A stretch of DNA of 32,838 nucleotides from Burkholderiales bacterium RIFCSPLOWO2_02_FULL_57_36 (GTDB taxonomy: Bacteria; Pseudomonadota; Gammaproteobacteria; Burkholderiales; Burkholderiaceae_D): contig MESE01000021.1 of NCBI GenBank assembly GCA_001770855.1, positions 1 through 32,838 on the forward strand. Direction: 5' to 3'. Position 1 is the stretch's first letter. Every line of letters begins with the position of its first letter. A program made the position numbers and the translations under genes. This document shows, one piece after another, positions 16,733 to 26,146 of this stretch. The notes beneath the pieces are model-generated. The model made no database searches. It had not been told where the DNA came from and saw nothing but the letters and a program-made list of their open reading frames with translations.

Positions 16733-17980
16733 ATGTTTACTAAAGATCACACCATCGCCAAAGTCGATCCCGAACTCTGGTCTGCAATTCAATCCGAAAA
16801 CAAGCGTCAGGAAGAGCACATCGAGCTGATCGCGTCGGAAAACTACACCTCGCCCGCAGTCATGGAAGCGCAGGGCACCCAACTGACCAACAAGTATGCC
16901 GAAGGTTATCCCGGCAAGCGCTATTACGGCGGCTGCGAGTTCGTCGATATCGCCGAGACGCTGGCGATCAATCGCCTCAAGGAACTGTTCGGAGCGGAGG
17001 CCGCCAACGTGCAGCCGAATTCCGGCTCGCAAGCCAATCAGGGCGTGTTTTTCGCGATGCTCAAACCGGGCGATACCATCATGGGCATGTCGCTTGCCGA
17101 AGGCGGCCACCTGACCCACGGCATGGCGCTCAACATGTCGGGAAAATGGTTCAACGTCGTGTCTTACGGCTTGAATGAAAAAGAAGAAATCGACTATGAC
17201 GAGATGGAGCGTCTGGCGCATGAGAAAAAACCGAAGCTGATCATTGCCGGTGCTTCCGCCTACGCGCTGCACATCGACTTCGAGCGCTTCGCCAAGGTGG
17301 CCAAGGATGTCGGCGCCTATTTCATGGTCGACATGGCGCACTACGCCGGCCTGATTGCCGCAGGCGTCTATCCCAATCCGGTGCCGCACGCCGACTTCGT
17401 CACATCGACCACCCATAAATCGCTGCGCGGTCCGCGCGGCGGCTTCATCCTGATGAAGGCCGAGCACGAGAAGGCGATCAATTCAGCGATCTTCCCGGGT
17501 ATCCAGGGCGGTCCGCTGATGCATGTGATTGCCGGAAAGGCAGTCGCGTTCAAGGAGGCGCTCGAGCCGGAATTCAAGGCTTACCAGCAGCAGGTGGTCA
17601 AGAATGCCGATGCATTGGCCAAGGCATTGATCGCGCGCGGATTGCGCATCGTGTCAGGTCGTACCGAATCGCACGTGATGCTGGTCGACCTGCGCGCCAA
17701 GAAAATCACCGGCAAGGAAGCCGAAGCAATTCTCGGCTCCGCGCACATGACCTGCAACAAGAATGCAATACCGAACGATCCGGAAAAACCATTCGTGACA
17801 TCCGGGATTCGCCTCGGCAGCCCGGCGATGACCACGCGCGGTTTCAAGGAGGCTGAAGCGACCAAGGTAGGCAATCTGCTCGCCGACGTGCTCGACAATC
17901 CGCACGATGCGGCAACCATCGAGCGCGTGAAGGCCGAGGTCAGGAAATTGACCGAAGCCTTCCCGGTGTATGGTCGATAA
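16733..17980 (+). CDS. glyA: Serine hydroxymethyltransferase
   Basis: A 415-residue PLP enzyme converting serine and tetrahydrofolate to glycine and 5,10-methylene-tetrahydrofolate. The PLP lysine is Lys229 in [12 protein letters not shown], the same number as in E. coli GlyA. The folate and PLP motifs [27 protein letters not shown] and [13 protein letters not shown] are complete. ATG 16733 is chosen because GGAG (16723-16726) lies six bases upstream and [16 protein letters not shown] is the normal family N-terminus. The frame is open further upstream, but that part is the riboswitch/terminator leader. Expression should rise when folate one-carbon units are scarce. Confidence 0.99.
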   Translation: MFTKDHTIAKVDPELWSAIQSENKRQEEHIELIASENYTSPAVMEAQGTQLTNKYAEGYPGKRYYGGCEFVDIAETLAINRLKELFGAEAANVQPNSGSQANQGVFFAMLKPGDTIMGMSLAEGGHLTHGMALNMSGKWFNVVSYGLNEKEEIDYDEMERLAHEKKPKLIIAGASAYALHIDFERFAKVAKDVGAYFMVDMAHYAGLIAAGVYPNPVPHADFVTSTTHKSLRGPRGGFILMKAEHEKAINSAIFPGIQGGPLMHVIAGKAVAFKEALEPEFKAYQQQVVKNADALAKALIARGLRIVSGRTESHVMLVDLRAKKITGKEAEAILGSAHMTCNKNAIPNDPEKPFVTSGIRLGSPAMTTRGFKEAEATKVGNLLADVLDNPHDAATIERVKAEVRKLTEAFPVYGR

Positions 17981-18192
17981 TCGGTCAACATCGGCAATGC
18001 CATGATTGCAGGTGTTTATATGGGTAAAACGGAGCGGACATGCAGATTTACCGATGCCGCATGTCGCTTCGCAGTAACACCATGTTCATGGGATTAATAT
18101 CGTTTAGAGCTAGTATCCATCAGCCTTTCCCGGGTTCCATGCCGGGAAGGGCAATTGAAAGGAGGACGTCGACGCCTTGATGTTTTTATAGT
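17981..18192. other. glyA-nrdR spacer
   Basis: The glyA-nrdR gap (to 18286) has no gene. It contains the GC-rich hairpin at 18124-18151 and, further right, an AT-rich promoter-like segment. No T-rich tail follows the hairpin, so the glyA transcript end is not defined. Confidence 0.5.
18124..18151. repeat. GC-rich inverted repeat between glyA and nrdR
   Basis: CCTTTCCCGG (18124-18133) and CCGGGAAGGG (18142-18151) form a 10-bp stem with one wobble pair and an 8-nt loop. It lacks a T tract on either strand. It could stabilise the glyA 3' end or be a dispersed intergenic repeat. Copy number elsewhere in the genome is unknown. Confidence 0.6.
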
Positions 18193-18220
18193 TTGATAAC
18201 AAAATTGATGAATTGATAAT
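18193..18220 (+). promoter_or_regulatory. Candidate sigma-70 promoter of nrdR
   Basis: TTGATA (18193-18198) and GATAAT (18215-18220) are each one mismatch from consensus and are 16 bases apart, in an AT-rich patch 67 bases upstream of the nrdR start. Start site not verified. Confidence 0.5.
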
Positions 18221-18286
18221 TCATGCAGTCGATATGTGCAATCAACAATACACAGAACGAACCTATTCAAGGTACCAGCAAGCGCA

Positions 18287-18763
18287 ATGAAATGCCCTTT
18301 TTGCCAGCATGAAGAGACGCAAGTCCTCGATACCCGGGTATCCGAAGAAGGGGACAGCATTCGCCGTCGTCGTCGCTGCGCAAGTTGCGAAAAGCGCTTT
18401 ACCACCTATGAACGCATCGAACTGGCCATGCCGGTCATCGTCAAGAAAAACGGCAGCCGCGCCGAGTTCGATTCCGCCAAGCTTCGCTCCAGCCTGATGC
18501 TTGCCTTACGCAAGCGCCCGGTGTCGGCAGAAGCAGTCGACGGCGCAATCCACCGTATTGAAGAAAAGCTGCTCGCCAGCGGCGAACGCGAAGTCGTCTC
18601 AGGACAGATCGGCGAATTGGTCATGCGCGAGCTGAAACGGCTCGACAAGATCGCCTATATCCGCTTTGCCTCGGTTTACAAGAGTTTCGAGGATGTGGCG
18701 GAATTCCAGGATGCGATTGCCGAAGTCGGACGCGAGCGTAAATCTCCCTCCAAGACCAAGTAA
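18287..18763 (+). CDS. nrdR: Transcriptional repressor NrdR
   Basis: The 158-residue protein has an N-terminal zinc ribbon (Cys3, Cys6, Cys31, Cys34) followed by an Arg-rich DNA-contact strand (SIRRRRRC) and an ATP-cone (about 49-139, starting [13 protein letters not shown]). NrdR senses ATP/dATP and represses ribonucleotide reductase genes. ATG 18287 is chosen because [13 protein letters not shown] is the invariant family start. An earlier GTG in frame would add 17 unconserved residues. Ribosome-binding site is weak. The glyA-nrdR neighbourhood is common in proteobacteria. Confidence 0.98.
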   Translation: MKCPFCQHEETQVLDTRVSEEGDSIRRRRRCASCEKRFTTYERIELAMPVIVKKNGSRAEFDSAKLRSSLMLALRKRPVSAEAVDGAIHRIEEKLLASGEREVVSGQIGELVMRELKRLDKIAYIRFASVYKSFEDVAEFQDAIAEVGRERKSPSKTK

Positions 18764-18791
18764 TAAATAACGACGTACCAGCCGGCATAAC

Positions 18792-18816
18792 CGCGGCGAA
18801 AATGTTGCGTTTTTAT
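18792..18816 (+). terminator. Weak intrinsic terminator after nrdR
   Basis: CGCGGC (18792-18797) and GTTGCG (18804-18809) pair with two wobbles around a 6-nt loop, followed by TTTTTATT. It lies 29 bases after the nrdR stop and would separate nrdR from the pilin operon. The stem is short, so this is moderate evidence. Confidence 0.5.
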
Positions 18817-18916
18817 TAATGAAAAACGAATGCTGTCTTGCTGGCGCGGGCCAGTCGCGTTTGGACGCGGCCATGCGTCGATTTCCTCGGACCCGGTGTC
18901 AATAGTGCTGCCGAAA

Positions 18917-19507
18917 ATGATGAAGCATCCAAAACAAAGTGGTTTCACGCTGGCCGAAGTGCTTGTGTCGGTGCTCGTACTTGCGCTCGGGATCATCGGG
19001 ACCGCCGGTATGCAGTTGACCGCGCTGCGCACTTCGCAACAAACCGCATTTCAGACTGCCGCGATACAGCTGGCCTCCGAGATCGCTGACAAAATGCGCG
19101 CGAATTCCGGTCGTTTCAACTTGGCCGATGACGTGAACCCATTCCTGGATCTTGATTACGCCTCTTCGTCCGATCCTTTGCCGCCGCTCGGCAAGACATG
19201 TCACGCAAGCAGTTGCAGCGCAGAGGAATTGGCAAATTTCGAAATCCATGAATGGAAAAGCAGGATAAAAACGGCATTGCCGGGCGGGCGCATCCGCATT
19301 TGCCGCGATGCCCAACCCTGGGATGCCGGCGCCGGCATGTTCCGATGGAATTGCACGGTTTCGGCAACAAGCAAGAACGTTTCATCCTTGGTGATCAAGA
19401 TCGGCTGGCATGGAAAAGGCCGGAATCCGGACGGCAGCATCGCCGAGGATCCCAGCGCGCCGGCTCCGCCCAATATGGCGGTTACCGTTGCACCTTACTC
19501 GCGATGA
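18917..19507 (+). CDS. pilV: Type IV pilus minor pilin PilV
   Basis: A 196-residue prepilin with the PilD cleavage site QSG^FTLAEVLVSVLVLALGIIG (Gly9 | Phe10, Glu at +5 of the mature protein) and the RTSQQTAFQTAAIQLASEIADKMRAN segment typical of PilV. Four cysteines lie in the C-terminal globular part. Minor pilins prime pilus assembly and carry PilY1 at the tip. ATG 18917 is used because it gives the usual short leader. Upstream in-frame residues have no pilin-like features. The stop overlaps the pilW start in ATGA. Confidence 0.95.
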   Translation: MMKHPKQSGFTLAEVLVSVLVLALGIIGTAGMQLTALRTSQQTAFQTAAIQLASEIADKMRANSGRFNLADDVNPFLDLDYASSSDPLPPLGKTCHASSCSAEELANFEIHEWKSRIKTALPGGRIRICRDAQPWDAGAGMFRWNCTVSATSKNVSSLVIKIGWHGKGRNPDGSIAEDPSAPAPPNMAVTVAPYSR

Positions 19508-20511
19508 CCAATCGAACTGCATTCGGAAAGACATGCCTTCGCATGCCTGCCGTTCATCACGGTGAATCCGGCTTGACCATCGTGGAACTAATGGTGGCGA
19601 TGACAGTGGGCATGCTGGTCGTGCTTGCAGCCACCTCACTTTTTCTATCGACAAAAACCGGCTACATCTTCCAGGATGAAGGCGCGCGCCTGCAGGAAAC
19701 CGGACGTTATGCGATCGAATCAATTACCCGCGCGGTGCGTCAAGCCGGGCACGAAAACTGGGGTAATGATGCGGCGGCATTCCTGAGTACACCGGAGATC
19801 AGTGCAAACATTGCAGGATTGGATGCCAGCAGCTTGAAAGAATCGGATCCAGGCATCGATGCGCCATTGAGCAAATCGATCAATGGCAGCGATGTGCTTG
19901 CGGTGCGGTTTATCGGCTCCGGAACAGGCACGGGCGGCGATGGCACGCTGCTTAACTGCGCCGGGTTTGGCGTCGCTCAGCCGATTAATCTGGAAATCGA
20001 TCGCGGCTGGAGCATCTTCTATGTTGCTGCCGATAAAAGCGGCGAACCTGAATTGCGTTGCAAGTATTTCGGCAAGACCAGCTGGAATACCGAGGCGATC
20101 GCGCGCGGCATCGAGTCTTTCCAGGTTTTGTATGGCATCGATACCGATGCAGACGGCTTGTCCAATCAGTTCCTTACCGCATCGGCAATCAATAAGCTGG
20201 ACACGCTGTTGTTGCTGGAAGGGCCCAATGCAAGCTCCAGGAATATCGACAAGAATCGGAAGACCCACTGGAAAAAAGTGGTGGCGCTAAAGATTGCGAT
20301 CCTGGTTCGCAGCGGCCAAGTCGCGCGAGCCGACCCGCAAGCACGCGAATACGATCTGTTCGGCAAGGATTATGCCGACATGAATGCGGCAATCGATGTC
20401 GGCACGCGAGTGAAAGAAGCGGGCATGTCGGCCGCCAATCGCAATCGGCACAGGAAAATATTCGTTTCGACCATCCAGTTGCGCAATCACGCGGCAGGAA
20501 GCGGCACATGA
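19504..20511 (+). CDS. pilW: Type IV pilus minor pilin PilW
   Basis: A 335-residue prepilin with ESG^LTIVELMVAMTVGMLVVLAA (cleavage after Gly23, Glu28 at +5) and the PilW-type block IFQDEGARLQETGRYAIESITRAVRQAG. The remainder is a large globular domain with a few cysteines. The start at 19504 overlaps the pilV stop by 4 bases (ATGA). An internal ATG at 19543 would shorten the leader but lose the overlap. It works with PilV, PilX and PilY1 in the priming complex of the pilus. Confidence 0.95.
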   Translation: MTNRTAFGKTCLRMPAVHHGESGLTIVELMVAMTVGMLVVLAATSLFLSTKTGYIFQDEGARLQETGRYAIESITRAVRQAGHENWGNDAAAFLSTPEISANIAGLDASSLKESDPGIDAPLSKSINGSDVLAVRFIGSGTGTGGDGTLLNCAGFGVAQPINLEIDRGWSIFYVAADKSGEPELRCKYFGKTSWNTEAIARGIESFQVLYGIDTDADGLSNQFLTASAINKLDTLLLLEGPNASSRNIDKNRKTHWKKVVALKIAILVRSGQVARADPQAREYDLFGKDYADMNAAIDVGTRVKEAGMSAANRNRHRKIFVSTIQLRNHAAGSGT

Positions 20512-21164
20512 AACCGCATCGTGCGGTAAATTTCGTTGTCCGGACATGCGATGGCAAGCCGAAGATGCGGCTCTGCAAGCAGAGGGGAGTGTCGCTGGTC
20601 GTATCCCTGTTGATGCTGATTGCAGTCATGCTGTTGGGGCTTTCAGCGACACAGATTGCACTCCAAAGCGAAAAAGCATCTCGCAATGATCGAGATCGGC
20701 AGATCGCTTTTCAGGCTGCGGAAGCCGGGCTGCTTGATGCCGAAATGGATATCGAGAACTCACCGGACCCGGCCAGATCGAGAAGCATAATTTTTTCGAG
20801 GGAGATCGCATATGCCTTCACTGACGGTTGCGGTAACGGCGATGCGAATCCTTTTCTGGGACTATGTGCGCACGTTGCAGACGGTGCGGCGCCGGCATGG
20901 CTCACCGTTGATCTTTTGAATGACTCGCCATCGGCCGCGTCCGTTCCTTTCGGAAAATTCACTGGCCAAACCTTCCAGGTCGGCGAAGGTTCGCTGCCCG
21001 CCAAGCTGCCGCGATACATCATCGAACTGATGCCATACAACGGCCCTGGCGAGAGTGCCGAACTGTCATCACGCAGCTATTTTTATCGCATAACCGGCAT
21101 CGGATTTGGCATGCGCGATACGACATTGGTCGTGCTGCAGACCTTTTATCGAAAGAAGGACTAG
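20508..21164 (+). CDS. pilX: Type IV pilus minor pilin PilX
   Basis: This 218-residue protein has the PilX N-terminal signature KQRG^VSLVVSLLMLIAVMLLGLSA followed by DRQIAFQAAEAGLLDAE. Like other PilX proteins it lacks the +5 glutamate (a valine stands there), which fits a tip-proximal position with no subunit above it to neutralise. It overlaps pilW by 4 bases (ATGA). The leader is long (27 residues), and ATG at codon 20 (MRLCKQRG) is a possible alternative start. Confidence 0.93.
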   Translation: MKPHRAVNFVVRTCDGKPKMRLCKQRGVSLVVSLLMLIAVMLLGLSATQIALQSEKASRNDRDRQIAFQAAEAGLLDAEMDIENSPDPARSRSIIFSREIAYAFTDGCGNGDANPFLGLCAHVADGAAPAWLTVDLLNDSPSAASVPFGKFTGQTFQVGEGSLPAKLPRYIIELMPYNGPGESAELSSRSYFYRITGIGFGMRDTTLVVLQTFYRKKD

Positions 21165-21166
21165 CA

Positions 21167-24100
21167 ATGCAGTTCAATATCACGACATCGACTGTTGGAA
21201 GGAATCTGCTTGCCGGCTTGTTTTTGGCTGCCGCGATAAGCAAACCATTGCATGCGGCGCCAAAGATTCCTGAAATAAAAATTGCGGACGGTCCGCTGCT
21301 CATCGACGGCAATGTGCATCCAAACATGGTGTTGAGCGTGTCGGGCGGAATATCAATTTCCGGCATGGCGTACCGCGGCAATGCCGATTCCTATGACAGG
21401 ACCTTCGAGTACATCGGATATTTCAATCCACTCAAGTGTTATCAGTACCAGGGTGGAAATCGCAATATCACCGATGGCTATTTTGCAAGTGCCGGCGATG
21501 CCGATGCATTGCATGAGTGTGGCGGGGGCAGGTTCAGCGGCAACTTCATGAATTGGGCGGCATCGTCGACCATTGACATGCTGCGATATGCATGGACAGG
21601 CGGCGATCGCATCGTCGACACACCGGCCATGACGGTGCTGCAACGTGCCGTCCTCAAGACTGGTTTCTATGCAAAGGAAGATTATTTTCCACGAAGGACC
21701 GTAACCGGCGGCGGCAACACGAGCGCATCGGAGCGGGTTACGCCGTTCAAGACCGACCGCCTGTTCATCGTATCGTGCGGCAATCGGATTCTCTTCAGTG
21801 ATAGCGCGAATAATGGAAATGATTGCGACACGCCGGCGTTCGGTAACAGCGGCGTGCTGCTGAAAACCGACAAGAACCTCGGCGAATATCTGGCCAGGGT
21901 ACAAGTCTGCGACCAAAACGAAGGATTCAGCCGTACCGACCTATGCCAACGATACGGTGAGAATTTCAAGCCGACCGGCGAAATGCAGCGGTATGCTGAA
22001 GCAATCCGGTTCGCCGCAATGGGATATTTGCTCGACGACACGGAGAGCCGTTACGGCGGCGTGCTCAGAGCGCCGATGAAATACATCGGCGCGAAAAAAT
22101 TCGCCGAGCCGGGATTTAGTGCGAGCGCGAATGAACATCTTGAATGGGATACCGCAACCGGGGTTTTCTATAGCAATCCGGAGGACAAGGACCACCGGAC
22201 CAGCAAGCTTGCCAACAGCGGCGTCATCAACTATCTGAACAAGCTCGGCCGCTCCGGGAACTACGGAAACTTCGAACCGCTCAGTGAACTTTATTACGAA
22301 GGCCTCCGTTATTTGCAGGGAAAGCCGCCAACTCCGGATGCAATTCGCGGCATGGGCGAAGCGATGAAAGAGGGTTTTCCCGTCATCACGCAATGGAAGG
22401 ACCCGATAACGGCATCATGCCAACGCAATTACATGGTTTCGATTGCCGGCGCCAATACGCAATGGGATCGGTACCTGCCTGGAAACGATCGCACCACGTT
22501 TAATCGTACGGAATATGCGCATGACCTGGCGCGTCCGGCGGAAGCCGCGGTTGCCGATAAAACGCCTGCCCTCGATGTCAAGCTGTGGACGCGCAAGGTC
22601 GCCGACATGGAGGCCGATATTGCAGGCCTGTACGCCAATTCGTCGCCGCGTCCGCATCTGACTGGTTTGGAAAACAAGGACACCGGTTTCGGCGGACGCG
22701 GTACTTATTACATTGCCGGGTTGGCTTACTGGGCCAATACCAACGATATCCGCCTGGACCGGCCGGTCCGCGTGAAAACCGTCGCAATCGATATCGACGA
22801 GGGCGGCAATGGCCTGATCGAGGGCAGTAGCCGCAGCATCCAGCCAAAGGACAGCCAGCTCTATCTGGCGGCCAAATACGGCGGCTTTGACGATGTAAAT
22901 GGCGACGCCAATCCGTTCGTCAGCCTTGGCACCGACGGCAGCAGCACCGCGAGAGGCAGCAACGCCGAATGGGACCGTAACGGCAACGGCGTGCCCGCAA
23001 ACTATTTGCTTGCGCATCAGCCGCGGGACTTGGTTCGCTCGATTCGCAAGATATTTTCCAGCGTGTACGATACGGCCGGCGCCACTTCCGGTTTTGCGGT
23101 ATCGACTACCAAGATCTCTTCGGATGGCGCATTTGCCTACCAGGCTGGGTTCAATGCCGCGCGATGGAGCGGCAGCCTGAAAAAATTTGCGGTAATGTCA
23201 GGCGAGGGTGGCACGATCAAGATCGCCGGAATGCCTGAATGGGACGCCGCCGATATATTGACCGGGACAAATCGCCGGCCTCCTTTTTTCGATGCCGCCG
23301 ACCGCAAGATCTATACCGCCGCCTACAACTCGCGAAATTCTTTCGCTCTCGTGCCTTTCAAGTGGGATGACCTGACGGAAAGCCAGCGCGTTTCCCTCAA
23401 TCTTTCTCCGATCGACTCCAAGCATGACGGACTTGGTGAAAAACGCGTGCATTACCTGCGCGGGGAACGCAATCTGGAACTGGACCGGCCGGGCGGGATC
23501 TTTCGTGTGCGCGATTCTGCCCTGGGCGACATCGTCAACAGCGGCCCGGTCTATGTTGGAGCGCCGGCGCTGGCGGCGCAAGGCGACGGGTACCATACAT
23601 TCCTTGAAGCGAACAAGAGCCGGACCAAAGCGCTCTATGTCGGGGCCAACGACGGCATGCTGCACGCTTTTAATGCCGCGGACGGATCCGAATTATTTTC
23701 GTATATCCCCAATATCTTGGTGCCGCACCTGCGCCATCTCACTTCGCCGAACTATTCGCATCTGCCGTACGTAGATGGCGCATTGACCGTGAGCGACGCC
23801 CTGGTTTCAGGTGAATGGAAAACCGTTCTTGCTTCGACAATGGGCGGCGGCGCACAGGGAATATTTGCACTCGATGTTTCCGATCCATCCGATTTCAGTG
23901 CCGGCGCGGGTGTTCTTTGGGAATTTACCGATCGGGACGATCCTGGCATCGGCAATCTTTTCGGGGCGCCGGTGATTGCCAAATTCAAGACAAAAATCAC
24001 CAAAGGCACACCCGAATATCAGTATTTCGTGGTTGTTCCGAGCGGCCTGAATAACCATAAGGAGGACGGTGAAGGAACGTTCAGCGATAGCGGGCAAGGC

Positions 24101-25111
24101 GCCTTGTACCTACTGTCATTGGACAAGGCTCCTTCCGCGAAATGGAAACTGGGCGTGAATTTTTTCAAGATCAAAATGCCGCTCCCGGACCCCGCCGCTC
24201 AGTATGGACTCGCGCCACCGGCCCTGGTGGCGGGTAGTGACGGTACCGTGCGGTATGTCTATGCCGGCGATCTTCAGGGAAATCTTTGGCGCTTCGATTT
24301 CACTGGCGTATCACCATGGTCGGCGGCACTGGGCCCGGCTCCGGTTCAGCCTTTGTTTGTTGCACGAGATGCTAAAGGCGTCCGGCAACCGATTACAGCG
24401 GCACCGCGAGTTGTTTTTGCACCAGGCGGCGGATATGTGGTCTTGTTCGGCACAGGGAAATTCATCGAAGATGCCGATGCTGCTCCGGGCAATTTCAGGA
24501 CTCAATCTTTTTACGGGATTCTGGACACGGCCGGCCAGGCTTACCGAGTAGCCGGCCGCGACGACCTGGCGCAGCGGATTCTCTCGATGACCTCGGCGCA
24601 CGGCAGCGAAGCGATCGATATCACCGGCGCTGGTTTCAACTTCGGTGTCACCGACCAGGGCAAGAAGGGATGGTATTTCGATTTTCCGGCATCGGACCGG
24701 ACCGGTGAAAGATCGGTGACACCCCCGTTGATCGCCAACCGCAACCTGATCTTCAATACGCTGATACCCGGCAAGGATCCATGTTCTTCCGGCGGCGGAA
24801 GATCTTATTTCCTGAATTCGCTTACCGGTCTCGCCTCGGACGGCAAAACGACCGGCTATGTTTCAGAGGCCGGCTATTTGGGCACGCCGATACTTCTGGA
24901 ATCGACCGCCGAAGTCGGCATCAGGGATCCGATCGGAAGAAGGACGGTAAAGAGGAAAGTTACCATTTTGAATCCCGGCAAGGATGGGGCAACAGCACCG
25001 ATTCCCGATTCGCCCGGCGGCCGCGTTGAATTCGCATTGCCCGCAGGGCGTTTGAGCTGGCGTGAGGTTATCAACTGGCAGGAGTTGCGCGATGCAGTCA
25101 AAAAGAAATGA
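21167..25111 (+). CDS. pilY1: Type IV pilus tip adhesin / assembly protein PilY1
   Basis: A 1314-residue secreted protein that begins 2 bases after pilX. The signal peptide (LLAGLFLAAAISKPLHA) is followed by a large N-terminal part with NFMNWAASSTIDMLRYAWTGG, a Gly/Asn/Asp-rich middle (about 560-620), and a C-terminal PilC/PilY1 beta-propeller from about residue 787 (GDIVNSGPVYVG, YVGANDGMLHAFNAADGSE, STMGGGAQGIFALDVSDP). I found no clear von Willebrand MIDAS motif (DxSxS) in the N-terminal part, unlike P. aeruginosa PilY1. It probably caps the pilus with PilV/W/X and mediates adhesion or surface sensing. The variable N-terminal half decides ligand choice and cannot be predicted here. Confidence 0.96.
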   Translation: MQFNITTSTVGRNLLAGLFLAAAISKPLHAAPKIPEIKIADGPLLIDGNVHPNMVLSVSGGISISGMAYRGNADSYDRTFEYIGYFNPLKCYQYQGGNRNITDGYFASAGDADALHECGGGRFSGNFMNWAASSTIDMLRYAWTGGDRIVDTPAMTVLQRAVLKTGFYAKEDYFPRRTVTGGGNTSASERVTPFKTDRLFIVSCGNRILFSDSANNGNDCDTPAFGNSGVLLKTDKNLGEYLARVQVCDQNEGFSRTDLCQRYGENFKPTGEMQRYAEAIRFAAMGYLLDDTESRYGGVLRAPMKYIGAKKFAEPGFSASANEHLEWDTATGVFYSNPEDKDHRTSKLANSGVINYLNKLGRSGNYGNFEPLSELYYEGLRYLQGKPPTPDAIRGMGEAMKEGFPVITQWKDPITASCQRNYMVSIAGANTQWDRYLPGNDRTTFNRTEYAHDLARPAEAAVADKTPALDVKLWTRKVADMEADIAGLYANSSPRPHLTGLENKDTGFGGRGTYYIAGLAYWANTNDIRLDRPVRVKTVAIDIDEGGNGLIEGSSRSIQPKDSQLYLAAKYGGFDDVNGDANPFVSLGTDGSSTARGSNAEWDRNGNGVPANYLLAHQPRDLVRSIRKIFSSVYDTAGATSGFAVSTTKISSDGAFAYQAGFNAARWSGSLKKFAVMSGEGGTIKIAGMPEWDAADILTGTNRRPPFFDAADRKIYTAAYNSRNSFALVPFKWDDLTESQRVSLNLSPIDSKHDGLGEKRVHYLRGERNLELDRPGGIFRVRDSALGDIVNSGPVYVGAPALAAQGDGYHTFLEANKSRTKALYVGANDGMLHAFNAADGSELFSYIPNILVPHLRHLTSPNYSHLPYVDGALTVSDALVSGEWKTVLASTMGGGAQGIFALDVSDPSDFSAGAGVLWEFTDRDDPGIGNLFGAPVIAKFKTKITKGTPEYQYFVVVPSGLNNHKEDGEGTFSDSGQGALYLLSLDKAPSAKWKLGVNFFKIKMPLPDPAAQYGLAPPALVAGSDGTVRYVYAGDLQGNLWRFDFTGVSPWSAALGPAPVQPLFVARDAKGVRQPITAAPRVVFAPGGGYVVLFGTGKFIEDADAAPGNFRTQSFYGILDTAGQAYRVAGRDDLAQRILSMTSAHGSEAIDITGAGFNFGVTDQGKKGWYFDFPASDRTGERSVTPPLIANRNLIFNTLIPGKDPCSSGGGRSYFLNSLTGLASDGKTTGYVSEAGYLGTPILLESTAEVGIRDPIGRRTVKRKVTILNPGKDGATAPIPDSPGGRVEFALPAGRLSWREVINWQELRDAVKKK

Positions 25112-25562
25112 CAAGCGGTACAGGCCAACTGGCGCGCGGCAAGGATTCAGCCTTGTCGAGTTGATGGTCGTTCTGGTTATTTTGGCGATACTGGCGGCGA
25201 TCGAATATCCCTCCTATCTTGAGTCGGTGCGCAAAACCAGGCGGGCCGAGGGTCGAGCGGCATTGATGCAGCTTATGCAGCAGCAGGAGCGGCATTACTC
25301 GCAGAATGGATCCTATATCGCGTTTTCTTCCACGGCACCGAACGGTTATCAATGGTTCTCAGGGAATACGCCGGCAAGCAGCTCATACGAGATTGTCGCA
25401 ACAGCATGCAAGGAGGACACGCTCGATAACTGCATTTTGCTGATTGCAGAGCCGGGCACAAAAAACGTGAATGCGGCGCACAAGGACGACGCATGCGGGG
25501 AATTGAGCTTGTCCAGCAACGGGATAAAAGCCGCCGCCGGTCCTGGGACGCAATGCTGGTAG
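25092..25562 (+). CDS. pilE: Type IV pilus minor pilin PilE-like
   Basis: A 156-residue prepilin: RQG^FSLVELMVVLVILAILAAI (cleavage after Gly18, Glu23 at +5), then YPSYLESVRKTRRAEGRAALMQLMQQQERHYSQNGSY, the standard PilE minor-pilin block. Two cysteine pairs are near the C-terminus (TACKEDTLDNC and the DDAC...QCW end). AGGAG (25080-25084) lies seven bases before ATG 25092, inside the end of pilY1, so the genes overlap by 20 bp and translation is likely coupled. Confidence 0.94.
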   Translation: MQSKRNDKRYRPTGARQGFSLVELMVVLVILAILAAIEYPSYLESVRKTRRAEGRAALMQLMQQQERHYSQNGSYIAFSSTAPNGYQWFSGNTPASSSYEIVATACKEDTLDNCILLIAEPGTKNVNAAHKDDACGELSLSSNGIKAAAGPGTQCW

Positions 25563-26113
25563 CACGCGTTCAAATACCGCGGCCGTCATATCGGCGGCCA
25601 CGCGGTTACACCATGGTTGAGCTGATGACTGTTTTGGCGATTGCGGCGGTTTTGCTTGCGGTCGGCGTGCCGAGTTTCAACGCATTGATAAAAATCCAAA
25701 GAATAAGCACCACGGCCAATAATTTTTTTGCAGCCGTGAACCTGACGCGGTCCGAAGCGATCCAGCGTGGAATTCGTGTGGATTTGGTTCCCGCCGACGG
25801 CACCAACTGGGAAAACGGCTGGATCGTGCTGATCGACCGGAATGGCAATCAGAAAGCGGACCCGGGAGAGCAGATTATTTTCTCGACCGGGCCGGTGCCT
25901 CCGGGAATCACGATCAAATCCAGTTTTACCGATTCAAAACGCCCTTATCTTGCCTATAACGGCACCGGACGGACTCGCACCAACGCCAATAGCCAGACAC
26001 CGCAACTCGGCTCCTGGTCGTTCACCCTTGACGATCATGCCAGGCGCATCGTCATCAATTTTTTGGGCAGGCCGCGAGTGTGCAATCCGAAGGTCGAGAC
26101 CACGACTTGCTAG
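25553..26113 (+). CDS. fimT: GspH/FimT-family minor pseudopilin
   Basis: The 186-residue protein has a prepilin site RPRG^YTMVELMTVLAIAAVLLAVGVPSF (cleavage after Gly18, Glu23 at +5) and the GspH/FimT pattern NNFFAAVNLTRSEAIQRG, then GWIVLIDRNGNQ and a C-terminal beta domain ending GRPRVCNPKVETTTC. FimT/FimU proteins are minor pilins, and FimT has been linked to DNA uptake in some species. ATG 25553 overlaps the pilE stop by 10 bases. Here the gene comes last in the operon, while the P. aeruginosa order puts fimT/fimU first. Whether it is FimT or FimU is not resolved. Confidence 0.9.
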   Translation: MLVARVQIPRPSYRRPRGYTMVELMTVLAIAAVLLAVGVPSFNALIKIQRISTTANNFFAAVNLTRSEAIQRGIRVDLVPADGTNWENGWIVLIDRNGNQKADPGEQIIFSTGPVPPGITIKSSFTDSKRPYLAYNGTGRTRTNANSQTPQLGSWSFTLDDHARRIVINFLGRPRVCNPKVETTTC

Positions 26114-26146
26114 AATAGCGTCTACTCACACTGCTTAAAGAACTCC

